A DNA stretch of 53,565 bases from Actinomycetota bacterium (GTDB taxonomy: Bacteria > Actinomycetota > Thermoleophilia > Gaiellales > Gaiellaceae). Of this stretch, positions 41,914 through 50,643 are shown piece by piece; position 1 is the stretch's first letter, and each line of letters starts with the position of its first letter. The notes under the pieces are model-generated. The model saw nothing but the letters and a program-made list of their open reading frames with translations. It was not told the origin of the DNA and made no database searches. Position numbers and translations under genes: made by a program. The stretch spans positions 5,033 through 58,597 of the forward strand of contig PLJC01000033.1 in the NCBI GenBank assembly GCA_003139545.1. Reading direction: 5' to 3'.

Positions 41914-42936
41914 ATGGCGCGCATCCGCCCCTTCCGCGCTCTCCGCTACGACGTGCCGGACCTCGCGGCCGTCGTCGCGCCGCCCTATGACGTCATCTCC
42001 GAGGAGGACCGGGCGGACTACCTCGCCCGGAGCCCCTACAACGTCGTCCATCTGACGCTCCCCGACTCGGAGGAGCAGGCGGCCCGCGATCTCGCGGCCT
42101 GGCAGGAGGAGGGCGTGCTCGTCCGCGAGCCCGAGCCCTCGTACTGGTGGCTGTCGCAGGACTACGTCGGCCCCGACGGGGTTGCGCGGCAGCGCGAGGG
42201 TTTCGTCGCTTCGCTCCACGCGGAGCCGTACGAGAACCGCGTGATCCTGCCGCACGAGCGCACGCACGCGGGGCCGAAGGAGGGCCGGCTGCGCCTCCTG
42301 CGCGCGACGCGCACGCAGCTCGAGCCCCTCTTCTTCCTCTGGGACGGGACGATCGAGGTCGACGGGCTCGGCGAGCCCGATCTGGAGGTCGACGGCGACA
42401 AGCTCTGGCGCCTCGATCCAGAGTTCGGCGCCGCGCTCACGGAGGAGCTCGCCGACGCGCAGCTCCTGATCGCCGACGGCCACCACCGGTACGAGACCGC
42501 GCTTGCGTTCGGCGAGTCGCCGTGGGTGCTGGCCGTGATCGTCCCGACCGACCAGGAGGGGCTGACGATCTTCCCCACGCACCGCATCGCGCGGTCGGTG
42601 AACGGCGTCGCCCCCGTTACTCCGATCGATCCGCCCGGCGACGAGCTGCCCGGTGTCGTGCTCTACCGCGACGGCCGGTACGAGCTTGTCGAGGGCGAGG
42701 GGCTCGACCCCGAGATCGTCGACGCGTTGAAGCCGGAGGGCGTGACGTACACGCCGCAACGGCGCGAGGCGGTCGCCGCGGTCGACCGCGGTGAGGCGGA
42801 GGCCGCGTTCCTGCTCCGGCCGACCCGCATCGAGGACGTGTGGGAGGTCGCAGAACGCGGTGACGTCATGCCGCAGAAGAGCACCTTCTTCTATCCGAAG
42901 CTCACCTCCGGCCTGCTGTTCCATCCGCTTGACTGA
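41914..42936 (+). CDS. DUF1015 family protein
   Basis: A 340-residue protein with the family's start IRPFRALRYD and blocks VVAPPYDVISEEDR, YENRVILPHERTH, LIADGHHRYETAL and MPQKSTFFYPKLTSGL. The HHRYETA histidines may be catalytic. Function unproven; a link to serine/phosphoserine metabolism (SerK-type ADP-dependent kinase relatives) is possible. Overlaps the phosphatase gene by 8 bp. Confidence 0.87.
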   Translation: MARIRPFRALRYDVPDLAAVVAPPYDVISEEDRADYLARSPYNVVHLTLPDSEEQAARDLAAWQEEGVLVREPEPSYWWLSQDYVGPDGVARQREGFVASLHAEPYENRVILPHERTHAGPKEGRLRLLRATRTQLEPLFFLWDGTIEVDGLGEPDLEVDGDKLWRLDPEFGAALTEELADAQLLIADGHHRYETALAFGESPWVLAVIVPTDQEGLTIFPTHRIARSVNGVAPVTPIDPPGDELPGVVLYRDGRYELVEGEGLDPEIVDALKPEGVTYTPQRREAVAAVDRGEAEAAFLLRPTRIEDVWEVAERGDVMPQKSTFFYPKLTSGLLFHPLD

Positions 42937-43717
42937 CTGGCTCGAGCTCTGCCGGGCAGCCGCCGCCGACGTGCGCGGTGCGCTCCTGGAGCTTCCGACA
43001 CGGATCGAGCGCGAGCCCGTCCTGCGCCGCGGCGAGGGTGGAGACGACACGACGGCGATCGACGCGGCCGCCGAGCACCTCGTGCTCGAGCGCTTCCGGC
43101 CGCTCGGCGTCTCCATCGTCTCCGAGGAGGTGGGCTTCATCGACGGCGACTCGACCGTCGTGGTGATCGATCCCATCGACGGCTCGCTCAACGCCAAGCG
43201 CGGGATCCCGTTCTTCAGCGTCTCGATCGCGGTCGCGGACGGCCGTCACATGGAGAACGTGCACTTCGCGTACGTCTACGACTTCGGCTCGGGTGAGGAG
43301 TGGACGGCGCGGCGCGGCGAGGGCGCCTGGTTGAACGGCGAGCCGCTCGGCGCCGTGCGCCCGAAGGAGCAGATCGAGATCCTCAGCTTCGAGGCGACGC
43401 TCACCTCGCTCGTCGCCGAGCACGCCGCCGCGTTCTCGGGCATTGCGCACCGCCTCCGCGTCATGGGCTCGCTCGCCCTCTCGCTGTGCCATCTCGCCGC
43501 CGGCCGGGTCGACGGCGTTTGCTCGCTGAAGGCGGCGCGGTCGGTCGACATCGCCGCTGCGCAGCTCCTTTGCCGCGAGGTCGGGATCGCGCTCGAGCTG
43601 TTCGACGACCCGCGTCCGTTCGGCGAGGCGGAGCTCGATCTGGAAGGGCGTTCGCGCATCGCCGCGGCAGGCGCGCCCGACGGGTGCCGCAGAATCGCGG
43701 CTGCGCTCTCGCGCTAG
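42929..43717 (+). CDS. Inositol monophosphatase-family phosphatase
   Basis: A 262-residue Mg-dependent phosphatase: SEEVGFI (Glu66/67), the core VIDPIDGSLNAKRGIPFFSV (Asp81, Asp84), and a third aspartate near KAARSVDIAAAQLL. Could act on inositol phosphate, fructose bisphosphate or PAP. The convergent sulfotransferase would make PAP as by-product, so PAP is one option. TTG 42929 gives MTDWLELC; it overlaps the DUF1015 stop. Confidence 0.87.
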   Translation: MTDWLELCRAAAADVRGALLELPTRIEREPVLRRGEGGDDTTAIDAAAEHLVLERFRPLGVSIVSEEVGFIDGDSTVVVIDPIDGSLNAKRGIPFFSVSIAVADGRHMENVHFAYVYDFGSGEEWTARRGEGAWLNGEPLGAVRPKEQIEILSFEATLTSLVAEHAAAFSGIAHRLRVMGSLALSLCHLAAGRVDGVCSLKAARSVDIAAAQLLCREVGIALELFDDPRPFGEAELDLEGRSRIAAAGAPDGCRRIAAALSR

Positions 43718-44574
43718 CTGTAGCCGAGCTCGGCGAGCAGCGGGCCGGCCTCGGCCTCGACGTCCTCGAGCTGTTCCTCGGTGAGGTCGCGCCGCCAACG
43801 CCCCACCGAGTTCGTGTGCGCGTCGGAGAACGACTCGGACAGTTGCTCCGTGCCGACGCCGAGCGTGTGCGCCAGCGGCTCGGTCGCCGTCGTGGGATCG
43901 GAGACGAGCTCCTCGTACCGGAGCTCGACCGTCCGCTCCGGAGCCGTGCGCGCCGCAGTGACGTACTGCCGCCACGCCCAGGCGGCCCGCCGCGCGTCGC
44001 TCACCTGCACGAACTCCTCCCGGCGCTCGGGCTCGACCCAGAAGCGCGGGTAGACGCCGTACGACAGCTTGGCGTCGTCGCTCTCGCTACTTCTCTTGGC
44101 GCTCAGCCACCCGCGCTCGAGGAGCGAGCACACGACGTCGCGCCCGTCCCGCACGACGTGCACGGCCGTCGCAGACGGAAACGCGCTCAGCGCTGCGGGA
44201 AGCACGAAGCCGGTCTCCGGCGTCTGCTCGACGCCGCGCAGGCTGCGCACGAACGCGAGCCCGCGGACGCGCTGCAGCACGTGCCAAATCTCCTTTGCCT
44301 GCTCGGGCTCGGGCAGCTCGACGAGGTCGGGGATCGCAGCCTTCAACAGCGGTACTTCGCCGAGGTCGACGAACGCGGGGAGATCGCCGATTGCGCCCGC
44401 CGTGAAGCTCGTGCCGGAGCGCGGCGAGCCGACGACGAACACGAGCCGTTCCTCGCGCGGGCGGTGCAGGCGCGTCTTCGTTCCGCGCACGGCTACGCGT
44501 ACGGCGGTCGAGCCGTACGCTGACGCCGACCAGGCTGCCTGCCTGACGACGTGCACGAGGCCAACTTCGTGCAC
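43714..44574 (-). CDS. Sulfotransferase family protein
   Basis: A 286-residue PAPS-dependent sulfotransferase. The 5'-phosphosulfate loop is VVGSPRSGTSF (48-58); the 3'-phosphate site is in AVHVVRDGRDVVCSLLERG. GTG 44574 gives the sensible N-terminus; AACAAT lies 6 nt upstream. Acceptor unknown. Divergent from ligD across 25 bp. Confidence 0.85.
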   Translation of the reverse strand: MHEVGLVHVVRQAAWSASAYGSTAVRVAVRGTKTRLHRPREERLVFVVGSPRSGTSFTAGAIGDLPAFVDLGEVPLLKAAIPDLVELPEPEQAKEIWHVLQRVRGLAFVRSLRGVEQTPETGFVLPAALSAFPSATAVHVVRDGRDVVCSLLERGWLSAKRSSESDDAKLSYGVYPRFWVEPERREEFVQVSDARRAAWAWRQYVTAARTAPERTVELRYEELVSDPTTATEPLAHTLGVGTEQLSESFSDAHTNSVGRWRRDLTEEQLEDVEAEAGPLLAELGYS

Positions 44575-44599
44575 GGTGGGATTGTTACAAGTCCTGCAT

Positions 44600-45499
44600 A
44601 TGTCGCGTGTAAATCTCACCAGCCCCGACCGCGTCCTCTTTCCGGACGACGGGGTCACCAAGGGCGACCTCTTTCGGTACTACGAGCGCATCGCTCCGGT
44701 GCTCGTGCCTCACCTCCGGGACCGGCCGTTCACCCTGAAGCGCTACCCGCACGGCATCACGGGCGAGATCTATTTCCAGAAGCAGGTTCCGCGCGGGGCG
44801 CCCGCCTGGATCCCGACGCGCCGGTTCACGACGCATCCGCGCGAGGGCGGCTCGCGCGAGGTGGATTTCGCGCTGCTGAACTCGCCCGAGGCGGTGCTCT
44901 GGATGGTGCAGATGAACTGCGTCGACATGAACGCCTGGTACTCGCGGGTGGACAAGCCCGGCCGGCCCGACTACGTCGTCTTCGACCTCGACCCGCCGGA
45001 CGAGCCCGACGGCTTCGCGCTCGCGGTCGAGGTCGCGCATCTCATTCGCGGGCTCCTCGACGAGGTCGGCCTCCCCGGCCACGTGAAGACGAGCGGCGCC
45101 GACGGAATTCACGTGCTCGCGCCGATTCAGCGCCGCGCCGGGTTCGACGACACATACGCGTTCGCCGAGACGGCATCGCGGCTCCTGGAGGCGAGGCATC
45201 CGGGGCTTGTCACGACGGAGTGGTTGAAGAAGAAGCGCGCCGGCGTGCTCGTCGACCACCGCCAGAACGGCTGGGGCAAGACCATCGCCTCCGTCTACTC
45301 GGTGCGACCGAAGCCGGGCGCGCCCGTGTCGACGCCGTTGCGGTGGGAAGAGTTGACGAAGGATGTCCGGCCGCGCGACTTCGGTATGGAGGCCGTTCTC
45401 GAGCGGGTCGACCGCGACGGCGACCTGTTCGCGCCCGTGCTGGAAGATGCGCGCCCGCTCGGCGCTGCAGCGCGTGAGCTCGCTCGCCTCGTGCCATAG
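44600..45499 (+). CDS. ligD: LigD-type polymerase/primase domain protein (stand-alone)
   Basis: A 299-residue archaeo-eukaryotic primase-fold polymerase as in the NHEJ protein LigD. Metal aspartates are Asp129 and Asp131 in VFDLDPP; the nucleotide histidine is His171 in SGADGIHVLAP, and a third aspartate is in GVLVDHRQN. No ligase, nuclease or Ku is fused or adjacent. It could fill gaps in end joining or act as a repair primase. ATG start without a ribosome site. Confidence 0.9.
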   Translation: MSRVNLTSPDRVLFPDDGVTKGDLFRYYERIAPVLVPHLRDRPFTLKRYPHGITGEIYFQKQVPRGAPAWIPTRRFTTHPREGGSREVDFALLNSPEAVLWMVQMNCVDMNAWYSRVDKPGRPDYVVFDLDPPDEPDGFALAVEVAHLIRGLLDEVGLPGHVKTSGADGIHVLAPIQRRAGFDDTYAFAETASRLLEARHPGLVTTEWLKKKRAGVLVDHRQNGWGKTIASVYSVRPKPGAPVSTPLRWEELTKDVRPRDFGMEAVLERVDRDGDLFAPVLEDARPLGAAARELARLVP

Positions 45500-45502
45500 T
45501 CT
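45497..45502 (+). promoter_or_regulatory. -10 element of the secreted protein / ABC genes
   Basis: TAGTCT overlaps the ligD stop codon and sits 7 nt before GTG 45510; leaderless arrangement. Confidence 0.45.
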
Positions 45503-45509
45503 TCGCGTC

Positions 45510-45899
45510 GTGCGGCGTGCGCTCATCCTCGTCTGCATCCTGGCGCTCGTCGGCGCTGCGCCTGCTGCAGCGGCGAAGCCGAAGCTGAAAGTAGTCGTCA
45601 CCGCGCAGAGCCACCATCCCGTCCTCCACCACACGTGGTGGTACGAGGTTCGTGTGACCGCGAACGGCAAGCCAGTCGCGTGCAAGATCCACGTCCAGGT
45701 GTTCTTCAACGGCTTCTCCGTCGGCGAAGTCGGGACGCACGTCTTGAAGCGCGGCATCTGGAAGGAGACGATCCCGGCCACGGGCAAGAATGCGTTCCCG
45801 CCCGCTGCGGTCGGCCAGCCCGTCGCCTGGCACGCGATCGCGACGGCTGCGGGCTATCGCGCCGGCGTCGGCACCTGGGCCGTCTCCGTCGTCAAGTGA
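45510..45899 (+). CDS. Small secreted protein of unknown function
   Basis: A 129-residue protein with a signal peptide (MRRALILVCILALVGAAPAAAA, cleavage near AAA-K). The mature part is beta-rich with histidines and aromatics (QSHHPVLHHTWWYEVRV), perhaps an immunoglobulin-like fold. Translationally coupled (GTGA) to an ABC ATPase, so it may be an extracytoplasmic partner of that system. Confidence 0.7.
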   Translation: MRRALILVCILALVGAAPAAAAKPKLKVVVTAQSHHPVLHHTWWYEVRVTANGKPVACKIHVQVFFNGFSVGEVGTHVLKRGIWKETIPATGKNAFPPAAVGQPVAWHAIATAAGYRAGVGTWAVSVVK

Positions 45900-46588
45900 G
45901 CGGCGCCCAGGTCGACGTCCGAAACGTCCGCAAGAGCTTCGAGCACGGACGGATCAGCGCGCTCGTGGACGTCTCGCTCCACCTGGACGAAGGCGAGCTC
46001 GTCGCGCTCACGGGGCCTTCGGGAGGCGGCAAGAGCACGTTGCTCAACCTCATCGGTGCGCTCGACCGGCCGGATGCGGGCGAGATCGTGGTCGCCGGCC
46101 TCGACGTCGCCACGCTCGACGACCAGGCGCGTTACCGCGCCGAGACGGTCGCGTTCGTCTTCCAGTTCCACAACCTGATCACGACGCTGAACGCGGTCGA
46201 GAACGTCCAGATCCCCATGCTCGGCATGCGCCCTCGCGCCGAGCGGGAGCGGCGCGCCAACGAGCTGCTCGGCGAGGTCGGGCTGGGCGACCGCACCCGC
46301 AACTATCCGCCGACGCTCTCAGGCGGCGAGCGTCAGCGCGTCGCGATCGCACGCGCGCTCGCGAACGAGCCGCGGTTGCTGCTCGCCGACGAGCCCACCG
46401 GCGCGCTCGACTCCGAGACCGGGGCGCAGATCCTCGATCTGCTCAGGCGCGTTCGAGACGAGCGCGGGACGACGATCCTGCTGGTCACGAACGACGACGC
46501 CGTTGCGGCCCAGGCGGATCGCGTCGTGCAGATTCGCGACGGCCTGCTCAGTTCTTCGGAGACGTCAGCGCTGCAAGCGCCGAGCTGA
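45896..46588 (+). CDS. MacB/LolD-type ABC transporter ATP-binding protein
   Basis: A 230-residue ATPase: Walker A GPSGGGKST, Q-loop FQFHNLITTLNAVENV, signature LSGGERQRVAIARAL, Walker B LLLADEPTGALD. This is the class that pairs with FtsX-like permeases in mechanotransmission or lipoprotein and drug efflux. The likely permease is at 47135-48217 on the other strand. Its 3' end overlaps a convergent coiled-coil gene by 41 bp. Confidence 0.9.
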   Translation: MSGAQVDVRNVRKSFEHGRISALVDVSLHLDEGELVALTGPSGGGKSTLLNLIGALDRPDAGEIVVAGLDVATLDDQARYRAETVAFVFQFHNLITTLNAVENVQIPMLGMRPRAERERRANELLGEVGLGDRTRNYPPTLSGGERQRVAIARALANEPRLLLADEPTGALDSETGAQILDLLRRVRDERGTTILLVTNDDAVAAQADRVVQIRDGLLSSSETSALQAPS

Positions 46589-47108
46589 GCCCGGCCGCCG
46601 TCTTCGACACGTACGCGATCTGCGCGTGCAGGTAGCCGCCGTCGAGCTGGCTCGACGGCGTCGACGTGACATACGACGTGAGTGCGTGCAGCTCGTTCGT
46701 CAGCCGCGCAAGGTCGCCGCTCAGCGGTGCGGCTTGCGCCGACGTCGCGGCGAGCGCGTGCTGCGCCGACGCGAGTTGTGTGTGGAGCTTCGCGAGCGAC
46801 GTGCGCAGCGTTGCGCGGGACCGACCGACCGCGAGAGTGTGTTCGCGCGCGGATGCGAGATCCGATCGCTCTGCTGCGAGTTGCGTGCGCAGTGAGTGGA
46901 CGCTCGCGGTGGCGGCGACGAGCGCCGACTCTGCCGAAGTCCCCTTCTGCGCCTGGTGCTTCCAGCCGATCGAGAACGCCGCGGCGCTCACCGCCGCGCC
47001 GCACACGAATGCGGCGAGCACAACGGCCCACATGATTCGCGGCGTCCGCCGTCTCGACTGCGGGACGGCGACGTGACGGCGGGACTGCTCTGCGAGTGGC
47101 CAGGACAT
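46548..47108 (-). CDS. Membrane-anchored coiled-coil protein of unknown function
   Basis: A 186-residue protein: short cytoplasmic basic region, one membrane helix (IMWAVVLAAFVCGAAVSAAAFSI), then an extracytoplasmic Ala/Ser/Leu-rich coiled coil without prolines until the end. It follows the FtsX-like permease gene by 26 bp. Topology resembles an adaptor for a MacB-type pump, but there is no recognisable domain. ATG 47108 is the best start seen. Confidence 0.6.
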   Translation of the reverse strand: MSWPLAEQSRRHVAVPQSRRRTPRIMWAVVLAAFVCGAAVSAAAFSIGWKHQAQKGTSAESALVAATASVHSLRTQLAAERSDLASAREHTLAVGRSRATLRTSLAKLHTQLASAQHALAATSAQAAPLSGDLARLTNELHALTSYVTSTPSSQLDGGYLHAQIAYVSKTAAGLSSALAALTSPKN

Positions 47109-47134
47109 CCCGGTCGCCGTTCTTCGCCGGCGGG

Positions 47135-48217
47135 CTATTCCCTTCTGAGCGCTTCGATCGGGCTGAGCCGCAGCGCGCGCCAGACCGGGTAGGCCGCTCC
47201 GATGACGCCGACGCCAAGGGCGAACGCGAGGCCCCATCCGAACACTCCCGTCGTGAAGGTCGGCGTCACTAGCGTGGACAGGCCGGTCTGCGTGGTGAAG
47301 AGGTGCGCGGCGAGAACTCCGACGCCGAGCCCGAGCGCGAGCGCGACGAGCGAGATGCCGATCGCCTCGCTGACGATGAGCCCGGCGATTCGCCGCCCGG
47401 GCCAGCCGACGGCGCGCAGGATGCCGATCTCGCGGACACGCTCGAAGACGGACATCGCCATCGTGTTCGTCACGCCGACCCCGCCGACGATGAGCGCGAG
47501 CACCGAGATGACCCAGCCGACGTCGATGATCAGCCGCGACGACGTGTCGACGTTGACGGCCTGCCCCGGCTCGACGACGGCGGTGATCCCGTACTTCTTC
47601 TCCAGCCGCGTCGCGACTGTCTGCGGGCGCTGCCCGGGCGTCGCGATGACGCCGATGCTCGTCACCTCGCCGGGACGGTTCGCGAGCGACTGCACGGTCG
47701 CGAGCGGAAGGACGACGCCGTTGTCCTCGAAGCGATCCCCGCTGTGGAAGATTCCAGTAACCGGGAACGTGTGTTTGCCGATGCGGAGTTTCTCTCCGAT
47801 GCGCGCGCCGAAGTGGTCGCCGGCGAGGGCGCCGGTGCGCGTGCCGTCCACGAGCGTCAGCCGCTGCGCCGCGAACTCGTGCGGCGCGAGACCGAGGACG
47901 AGCGACGACGCCTTGCCGTCGACGGTGGTGACGTAGAGGAACACGAGCGCCGTCTGTGCGACGCCGTGGTCGTGCGCGATGCGCTGCTCGAGCGACACCG
48001 GCAGGAGCGACTTGGTCGCGTCCGAGACGCCGCTCTGGAAGAGCCCGAAGTCGGCGCGGCCGACGTGGATGAGGTCGCCCGCCGTGCGCTCGGTGCCCGC
48101 TGCGATCGAGAGCAGCGCCACGATCAGGCCAACGCCGAGGGCTACACCGGCAGCGGTGAGGAGCGTGCGCATGGGCCGCCGCAGCAGGTTCTTCCGGACG
48201 AGGCCCAGCCAGGTCAT
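47135..48217 (-). CDS. FtsX/MacB-like ABC transporter permease
   Basis: A 360-residue permease: N-terminal helix after KNLLRRPMRTLLTAAGVALGVG, an extracytoplasmic MacB-like domain (about 45-230), and three C-terminal helices with the FtsX signature VFERVREIGILRAVGWPG. Ends with LSPIEALRRE, typical of the family. Pairs with the ATPase at 45896 by context. Its start is next to palindromic element B. Confidence 0.9.
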   Translation of the reverse strand: MTWLGLVRKNLLRRPMRTLLTAAGVALGVGLIVALLSIAAGTERTAGDLIHVGRADFGLFQSGVSDATKSLLPVSLEQRIAHDHGVAQTALVFLYVTTVDGKASSLVLGLAPHEFAAQRLTLVDGTRTGALAGDHFGARIGEKLRIGKHTFPVTGIFHSGDRFEDNGVVLPLATVQSLANRPGEVTSIGVIATPGQRPQTVATRLEKKYGITAVVEPGQAVNVDTSSRLIIDVGWVISVLALIVGGVGVTNTMAMSVFERVREIGILRAVGWPGRRIAGLIVSEAIGISLVALALGLGVGVLAAHLFTTQTGLSTLVTPTFTTGVFGWGLAFALGVGVIGAAYPVWRALRLSPIEALRRE

Positions 48218-48219
48218 GT

Positions 48220-48381
48220 GTGTCCCGTCCAGTAATGGTTTCGCGTTCCCGGCGCGCGAAAAGCAAGCCAGGCTAGGACGCAGGGAGTGCCGATAGCCAA
48301 AGCTATCGGCGCGACCGAGGACGACGCATGGCGCAGCTTTGCAGCCGCCGGGGATGCACTAACTATTGCTGGATGGGACAC
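48220..48381 (+). repeat. Palindromic/structured element, copy B
   Basis: A 162-bp element closed by 21-nt arms 48220-48240 and 48361-48381; 18 of 21 pair, and all three mismatches are G-T compatible. Inside, CCCGGCG and AAAGC on the left pair with the right side. The apex has AGGACGCAGG (48275-48284), a hairpin CCGATAGC/GCTATCGG (48290-48309) and CGCGACCGAGGACG (48310-48323). AATGGT and ACTATT mark the inner ends of the arms. It fills nearly all of the 194-bp gap between the divergent permease and mrp genes. Confidence 0.65.
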
Positions 48382-48411
48382 AACGCCTATCTTCGCTACG
48401 GTGCAGGACTG

Positions 48412-49485
48412 ATGCAGCCGGACCGCGATGCAGTCCTCAAGGCCCTCGAGCAGGTGATCGACCCGGAGCTCCAGCGCCCGGTCACCGAGCTCGACATGGT
48501 GCGCGACGTCGAGATCGCCGACGGCATCGTCTCCCTGACGATCGTCTTGACCATCGCCGGCTGCCCGCTGCGCCAGTCGTTCGAGCAGCAGGTGGAGCAG
48601 GCGCTCGCCGGCCTGCCCGGCATTCGCGGCGTGGGACTCTCGTTCGGTGTCATGACCCCGGAGGAGCGGCAGGTGCTGACGACGAAGCTGCGCGGCGGCG
48701 CGCCGTCCGACGACAAGAAGATCCGGCTTCACCGAGACACGCGAGTCATCGCAATCGCGAGCGGCAAGGGAGGCGTCGGCAAGTCGTCGCTCTCGGCCAA
48801 CCTCGCGGTCGCGTTCTCACAACTCGGGCGGCGCACGGGGATTCTCGACGCCGACATCTACGGCCACTCGATCCCGCACATCCTCGGCATCCACCAGAAG
48901 CCCGTTGCGGTCGACGAGATGATCGTCCCGCCGGTGAAGGATGGACTGAAGCTCATGTCGATTGGCTTCTTCCTCGATGGCAACGAGCCGGTCATGTGGC
49001 GAGGGCCGATGCTGCACCGCGCGCTCGAGCAGTTCCTCACCGACGTGCACTGGGGCGAGCTCGACGTCCTCGTCGTCGACATGCCTCCGGGAACGGGCGA
49101 CGTGTCCATCTCGCTCGGGCAGCTGTTGCCGCGTGCGGAGGTCGTCATCGTCACGACGCCGCAGAAGCTCGCGCAGGACGTTGCGTCGCGCGCGGCGTCG
49201 ATGGCGCAGAAGACGAACATGCGCTTGCTCGGCGTGATCGAGAACATGAGCGGCGACGTGTTCGGCGAGGGTGGCGGCGAGGATCTTGCGTCCGATCTCG
49301 GCATTCCGTTTCTCGGATCGGTTCCGCTCGATCCCGTGCTGCGCGAGCAGGGAGATCTCGGCGCTCCGGTGGTCGCGGCCGAGCCGGATGCGGAGTCGGC
49401 CCGCGCGATCATCGCCATCGCGGAGGCGCTTGACGCGCGACGCGATGTCGGCGGGATCGTCAAGTCGCTCCCGCTCGTCTCGTAG
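48412..49485 (+). CDS. mrp: Mrp/NBP35-type Fe-S cluster carrier ATPase
   Basis: A 357-residue protein: N-terminal MIP18 domain (VLKALEQVIDPELQRPVTELDMV) and a P-loop ATPase with deviant Walker A GKGGVGKSS (118-126), MPPGTGDVSISLGQL and ENMSGDVF. The CxxC motif seen in some Mrp proteins is absent, as in several actinobacterial ones. ATG 48412 gives the usual N-terminus; ATG 48328 would run through element B. Carries Fe-S clusters to enzymes such as xanthine dehydrogenase. Confidence 0.93.
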   Translation: MQPDRDAVLKALEQVIDPELQRPVTELDMVRDVEIADGIVSLTIVLTIAGCPLRQSFEQQVEQALAGLPGIRGVGLSFGVMTPEERQVLTTKLRGGAPSDDKKIRLHRDTRVIAIASGKGGVGKSSLSANLAVAFSQLGRRTGILDADIYGHSIPHILGIHQKPVAVDEMIVPPVKDGLKLMSIGFFLDGNEPVMWRGPMLHRALEQFLTDVHWGELDVLVVDMPPGTGDVSISLGQLLPRAEVVIVTTPQKLAQDVASRAASMAQKTNMRLLGVIENMSGDVFGEGGGEDLASDLGIPFLGSVPLDPVLREQGDLGAPVVAAEPDAESARAIIAIAEALDARRDVGGIVKSLPLVS

Positions 49486-49874
49486 TGCCGGAATCCGCGA
49501 ACGTCGCCCGCGTGCGCGAGGTCTACGACCTGGCGCGGCACGCGAAGCATCAGGAGTTGCGCGGCCTGCTCGTGGAGGACGTCACCTGGGACCCCGCGCG
49601 CGAGGGCGCGTGGAAGCCGTGCACGAACGTAGACGAGGTCTTGAAGACGCTGCTGTGGCGGGCCGGCATGAACAAGATGCGGCCGTCGGACTTCATCGAT
49701 CTGGGGGACCGGGTCCTCTTCCGGGTGCGCGGCCGCGGCATGGGGCGGCTCGGTGCAAAGGGCTTCTTCCAGCGGTTGTTCCAGATCGTCGTGCTGCGGG
49801 GCGGCAAGGTCGTGAGCATCAAGGACTACGCGAGCCGTGACGAGGCGCTGGCCGCCGCGGGAGTGAAGCGGTGA
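49485..49874 (+). CDS. SnoaL/NTF2-like protein
   Basis: A 129-residue cone-shaped alpha+beta protein: VREVYDLARHAKHQELRGLLVEDVTWDP start and VSIKDYASRDEAL end are typical of SnoaL-like NTF2 folds. Ligand unknown. GTG shares one base with the mrp stop (TAGTG). Confidence 0.72.
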   Translation: MPESANVARVREVYDLARHAKHQELRGLLVEDVTWDPAREGAWKPCTNVDEVLKTLLWRAGMNKMRPSDFIDLGDRVLFRVRGRGMGRLGAKGFFQRLFQIVVLRGGKVVSIKDYASRDEALAAAGVKR

Positions 49875-49875
49875 C

Positions 49876-50643
49876 ATGGCGGCTGCGGCGTTCTTCGATC
49901 TCGACCGGACGCTCCTGCGGCGTGCGTCTGCGCTTGCGCTCGCGGGATCGTTCCGCGACCGCGGCCTGATCTCGCGCCGCCAGCTGGCAAAGGCGGCGGC
50001 GTGGCAGCTCCTCTTCGTTCTTCGTGGTGCAAGCCACGAGGCCGTGCGGTATGCGGCCGAGGACGGGCTCCGCCTCCTGCGTGGCTTCACCCCGGACGAG
50101 ATGCGCCAAGTCGTTGCCGATGCGATGGAGCCGGTGCTCAAGCCCCTCGTGTATGCGGAGCCGCTCCATCTCGTCGAGCAGCACCGTGCGCGCGGCGAGC
50201 AGGTGTACATCGTGTCGGCGTCGCTCCAGGAGATTGTCGAGGGGATCGCCGACGAGCTCGGTTTCGACGGCGCGCTCGGGACCGTGTGCGAGGTGCGCGA
50301 TGGCGCGTACACGGGGAAAGCGCTGCGCGCGCTCCATGCCGAGAACAAGGCGGAGTGCGTGCGCGAGCTGGCGGAGTCGCGCGGCTACGACCTCATGGAG
50401 TGCACCGCGTACTCGGACAGCCACACCGATCTGCCGTTCCTCGAGGCGGTGGGGAAGCCGGTGGCGGTGAATCCGGATCGCGAGCTGCGGCGCGTGGCCG
50501 GTGAACGCGGCTGGCCCGTGCTCGAGTTCAGCTCGGCCGCGTATCCGCACGCGCGGCGGCGCGTGCCGCCCGCACTGTGGGGCGCGACCGCGCTTTTCGG
50601 CGCCGGCGTCGCGGCCGGGAGCAGGCGGCGGCGTGGAGGCTGA
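49876..50643 (+). CDS. HAD-IB family phosphatase
   Basis: A 255-residue phosphatase: motif I FFDLDRTLL (Asp8, Asp10), motif II IVSAS, motif III lysine in ENKAEC and motif IV YSDSHTDLPFLE. Resembles SerB/CicA-type enzymes acting on phosphoserine or lysophospholipids. A C-terminal hydrophobic stretch (ALWGATALFGAGVAAG) may touch the membrane. It overlaps the next gene by 11 bp. Confidence 0.88.
   Translation: MAAAAFFDLDRTLLRRASALALAGSFRDRGLISRRQLAKAAAWQLLFVLRGASHEAVRYAAEDGLRLLRGFTPDEMRQVVADAMEPVLKPLVYAEPLHLVEQHRARGEQVYIVSASLQEIVEGIADELGFDGALGTVCEVRDGAYTGKALRALHAENKAECVRELAESRGYDLMECTAYSDSHTDLPFLEAVGKPVAVNPDRELRRVAGERGWPVLEFSSAAYPHARRRVPPALWGATALFGAGVAAGSRRRRGG

Noticed and set aside
48328..48411. 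Upstream ATG giving Mrp a 28-residue N-terminal extension
   Set aside because: The extension would be encoded by palindromic element B and is unlike Mrp N-termini, which begin at MQPDRDAVLKAL.
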